13,198 nucleotides of DNA from positions 1-13,198 of the forward strand of contig DAOQAY010000077.1 in NCBI GenBank assembly GCA_035354435.1, written 5' to 3'. Shown here in pieces: positions 12,290 through 13,198 of the stretch (within the stretch, counting starts at the first letter, position 1; the number at the start of each line of letters is the position of its first letter). A program made the position numbers and the translations under genes. Under the pieces are notes generated by a model. The model made no database searches. It was not told the DNA's origin and saw only the letters and a program-made list of their open reading frames with translations. This DNA comes from JAKLDO01 sp035354435 (GTDB lineage Bacteria; UBP6; UBA1177).

Positions 12290-13198
12290 ATGTATCGAGC
12301 CAATTGGAAAACATTGATCATGCCCAAAGATGTGAAGGTTGTAGAGCAGGGTGCTGACGGTGCATATGCCCGTTTTGTCTGTGAACCTCTCATGAAGGGT
12401 TATGGAATTACACTCGGTAATTCTCTTCGCCGCATTCTCATTTCAAGTCTCCGCGGTGCTGCAGTTATCGGTGTTAAAATTAAAGGTGTCGAGCACGAAT
12501 TTGCAACTATTCCCGGTATTAAGGAAGATGTTGTTGATATTATCCTGAATATTAAGCAGATACGGTTTGTTGCACATGAAGATAAGCTTCACTATCTTGT
12601 TCTTAGAAAAAATGTAAAAGGTTCTGTAAAAGCAGGAGATATTGCTGAAACCGCCGGAGTGAAGATCCTTAATAAAGATCTTGAACTTTTTGAAATGGAT
12701 GAAGGCGTCGATTTCGAAATGGAACTCATTATCGGCATAGGAAGGGGTTATGTTCCTTCCGAATCGCATAATCAGGATATTTTCAGTGAAGGATATATTC
12801 CAGTGGATTCATTCTTTTCACCGGTTGTGAGAGCAAACTACAAAGTGTCGAACGCAAGAGTGAAAAACAATTTTGATTTTGATAAACTTGTCGTTGATAT
12901 TGAAACTGACGGTTCTCTTTCTCCGAGAGATGCACTTGCATATTCTGCTATGATCCTCAGAGAACACACCAAGTTTTTCATCAGTTTCTCAATCGATGAT
13001 AAAGATGATTTCAACTCTTCTGATTCTCATGTTGAAGTCAATATGAACCTTTATAAGACTATTGATGAGCTTGATCTCAGTGTCAGGTCCAACAACTGTC
13101 TTAAGAATGCAAATATCCGTTATATCGGAGAACTTGTGAAGAGAACCGAAGCGGAAATGCTTAAAACAAAGAATTTCGGCAGGAAATCCCTGGAAGAG
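12290..13198 (+). CDS. rpoA: DNA-directed RNA polymerase subunit alpha (partial, 3' end outside window)
   Basis: The frame runs open from ATG 12290 to the last base, giving 303 residues of the usual 320-345. The N-terminal domain shows GYGITLGNSLRRILISSLRG (38-57), the assembly and dimerisation helix, and SPVVRANYKVSNARV (177-191). The C-terminal domain begins after about residue 250 and shows NNCLKNANIRYIGELVKRTE (268-287) and KTKNFGRKSLEE, the DNA- and activator-binding fold. Alpha dimerises to nucleate RNA polymerase assembly. The RBS GGGGGAG is at 12278-12284. rplQ is expected next, beyond the window. The N-terminus MYRANWKTLI is unlike the E. coli form. Confidence 0.98.
   Translation, partial: MYRANWKTLIMPKDVKVVEQGADGAYARFVCEPLMKGYGITLGNSLRRILISSLRGAAVIGVKIKGVEHEFATIPGIKEDVVDIILNIKQIRFVAHEDKLHYLVLRKNVKGSVKAGDIAETAGVKILNKDLELFEMDEGVDFEMELIIGIGRGYVPSESHNQDIFSEGYIPVDSFFSPVVRANYKVSNARVKNNFDFDKLVVDIETDGSLSPRDALAYSAMILREHTKFFISFSIDDKDDFNSSDSHVEVNMNLYKTIDELDLSVRSNNCLKNANIRYIGELVKRTEAEMLKTKNFGRKSLEE

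Noticed and set aside
1..13198. CRISPR array, insertion sequence, tRNA/rRNA gene or novel system
   Set aside because: No direct-repeat array, transposase, inverted terminal repeats or RNA gene was seen; the window is densely packed with identified translation genes.

Overview
This window is one uninterrupted, plus-strand translation-machinery cluster: the 3' end of tuf, the S10 operon, the spc operon through secY, and the alpha operon into rpoA, which runs off the right edge. It encodes ribosomal proteins S10, L3, L4, L23, L2, S19, L22, S3, L16, L29, S17 (S10 block), L14, L24, L5, S14, S8, L6, L18, S5, L15 plus SecY (spc block), and IF-1, L36, S13, S11, S4 and RNA polymerase alpha (alpha block). 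Gene order, lengths and motifs are bacterial and canonical. There is no CRISPR array, mobile element, RNA gene or defence system.

The organism is a bacterium of moderate-to-low GC (about 40% by eye) with strong AGA preference for arginine. S14, S4 and L36 are all of the cysteine-containing, zinc-binding type. tuf sits directly before rpsJ. rpmD (L30) is absent between rpsE and rplO, and adk and map are absent between secY and infA. The RNA polymerase alpha N-terminus (MYRANWKTLI) loosely recalls Deltaproteobacteria-like and related deep lineages, but I cannot assign a phylum from sequence reading alone.

Layout: 1-56 tuf tail; 74-5157 S10 block; 5161-10269 spc block; 10270-10452 the only sizeable spacer, holding a doubtful 54-codon ORF and a possible promoter; 10453-13198 alpha block. 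Most junctions are 4-35 nt, and two or three overlap (rplD/rplW, rplP/rpmC, rplO/secY), which suggests long polycistronic transcripts with translational coupling. The longer gaps are 383-429, 3154-3223 (which contains a consensus TATAAT) and 10270-10452; no clear rho-independent terminator was seen. Eight of 27 starts are not ATG: GTG for rpsJ, rpsS and rplF, and TTG for rpsC, rpsN, secY, rpsM and rpsD.

The products work together. The r-proteins build both subunits, with the peptidyl-transferase-proximal L2, L3, L4 and L16, the exit-tunnel proteins L22, L23, L24 and L29, and the decoding-site proteins S3, S4 and S5. IF-1 drives initiation, EF-Tu delivers aminoacyl-tRNA, SecY takes nascent membrane and secreted proteins, and alpha nucleates RNA polymerase assembly. 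I found no novel system; the observations worth a check are the missing rpmD, the secY-infA spacer, and the candidate internal promoter before rplV.
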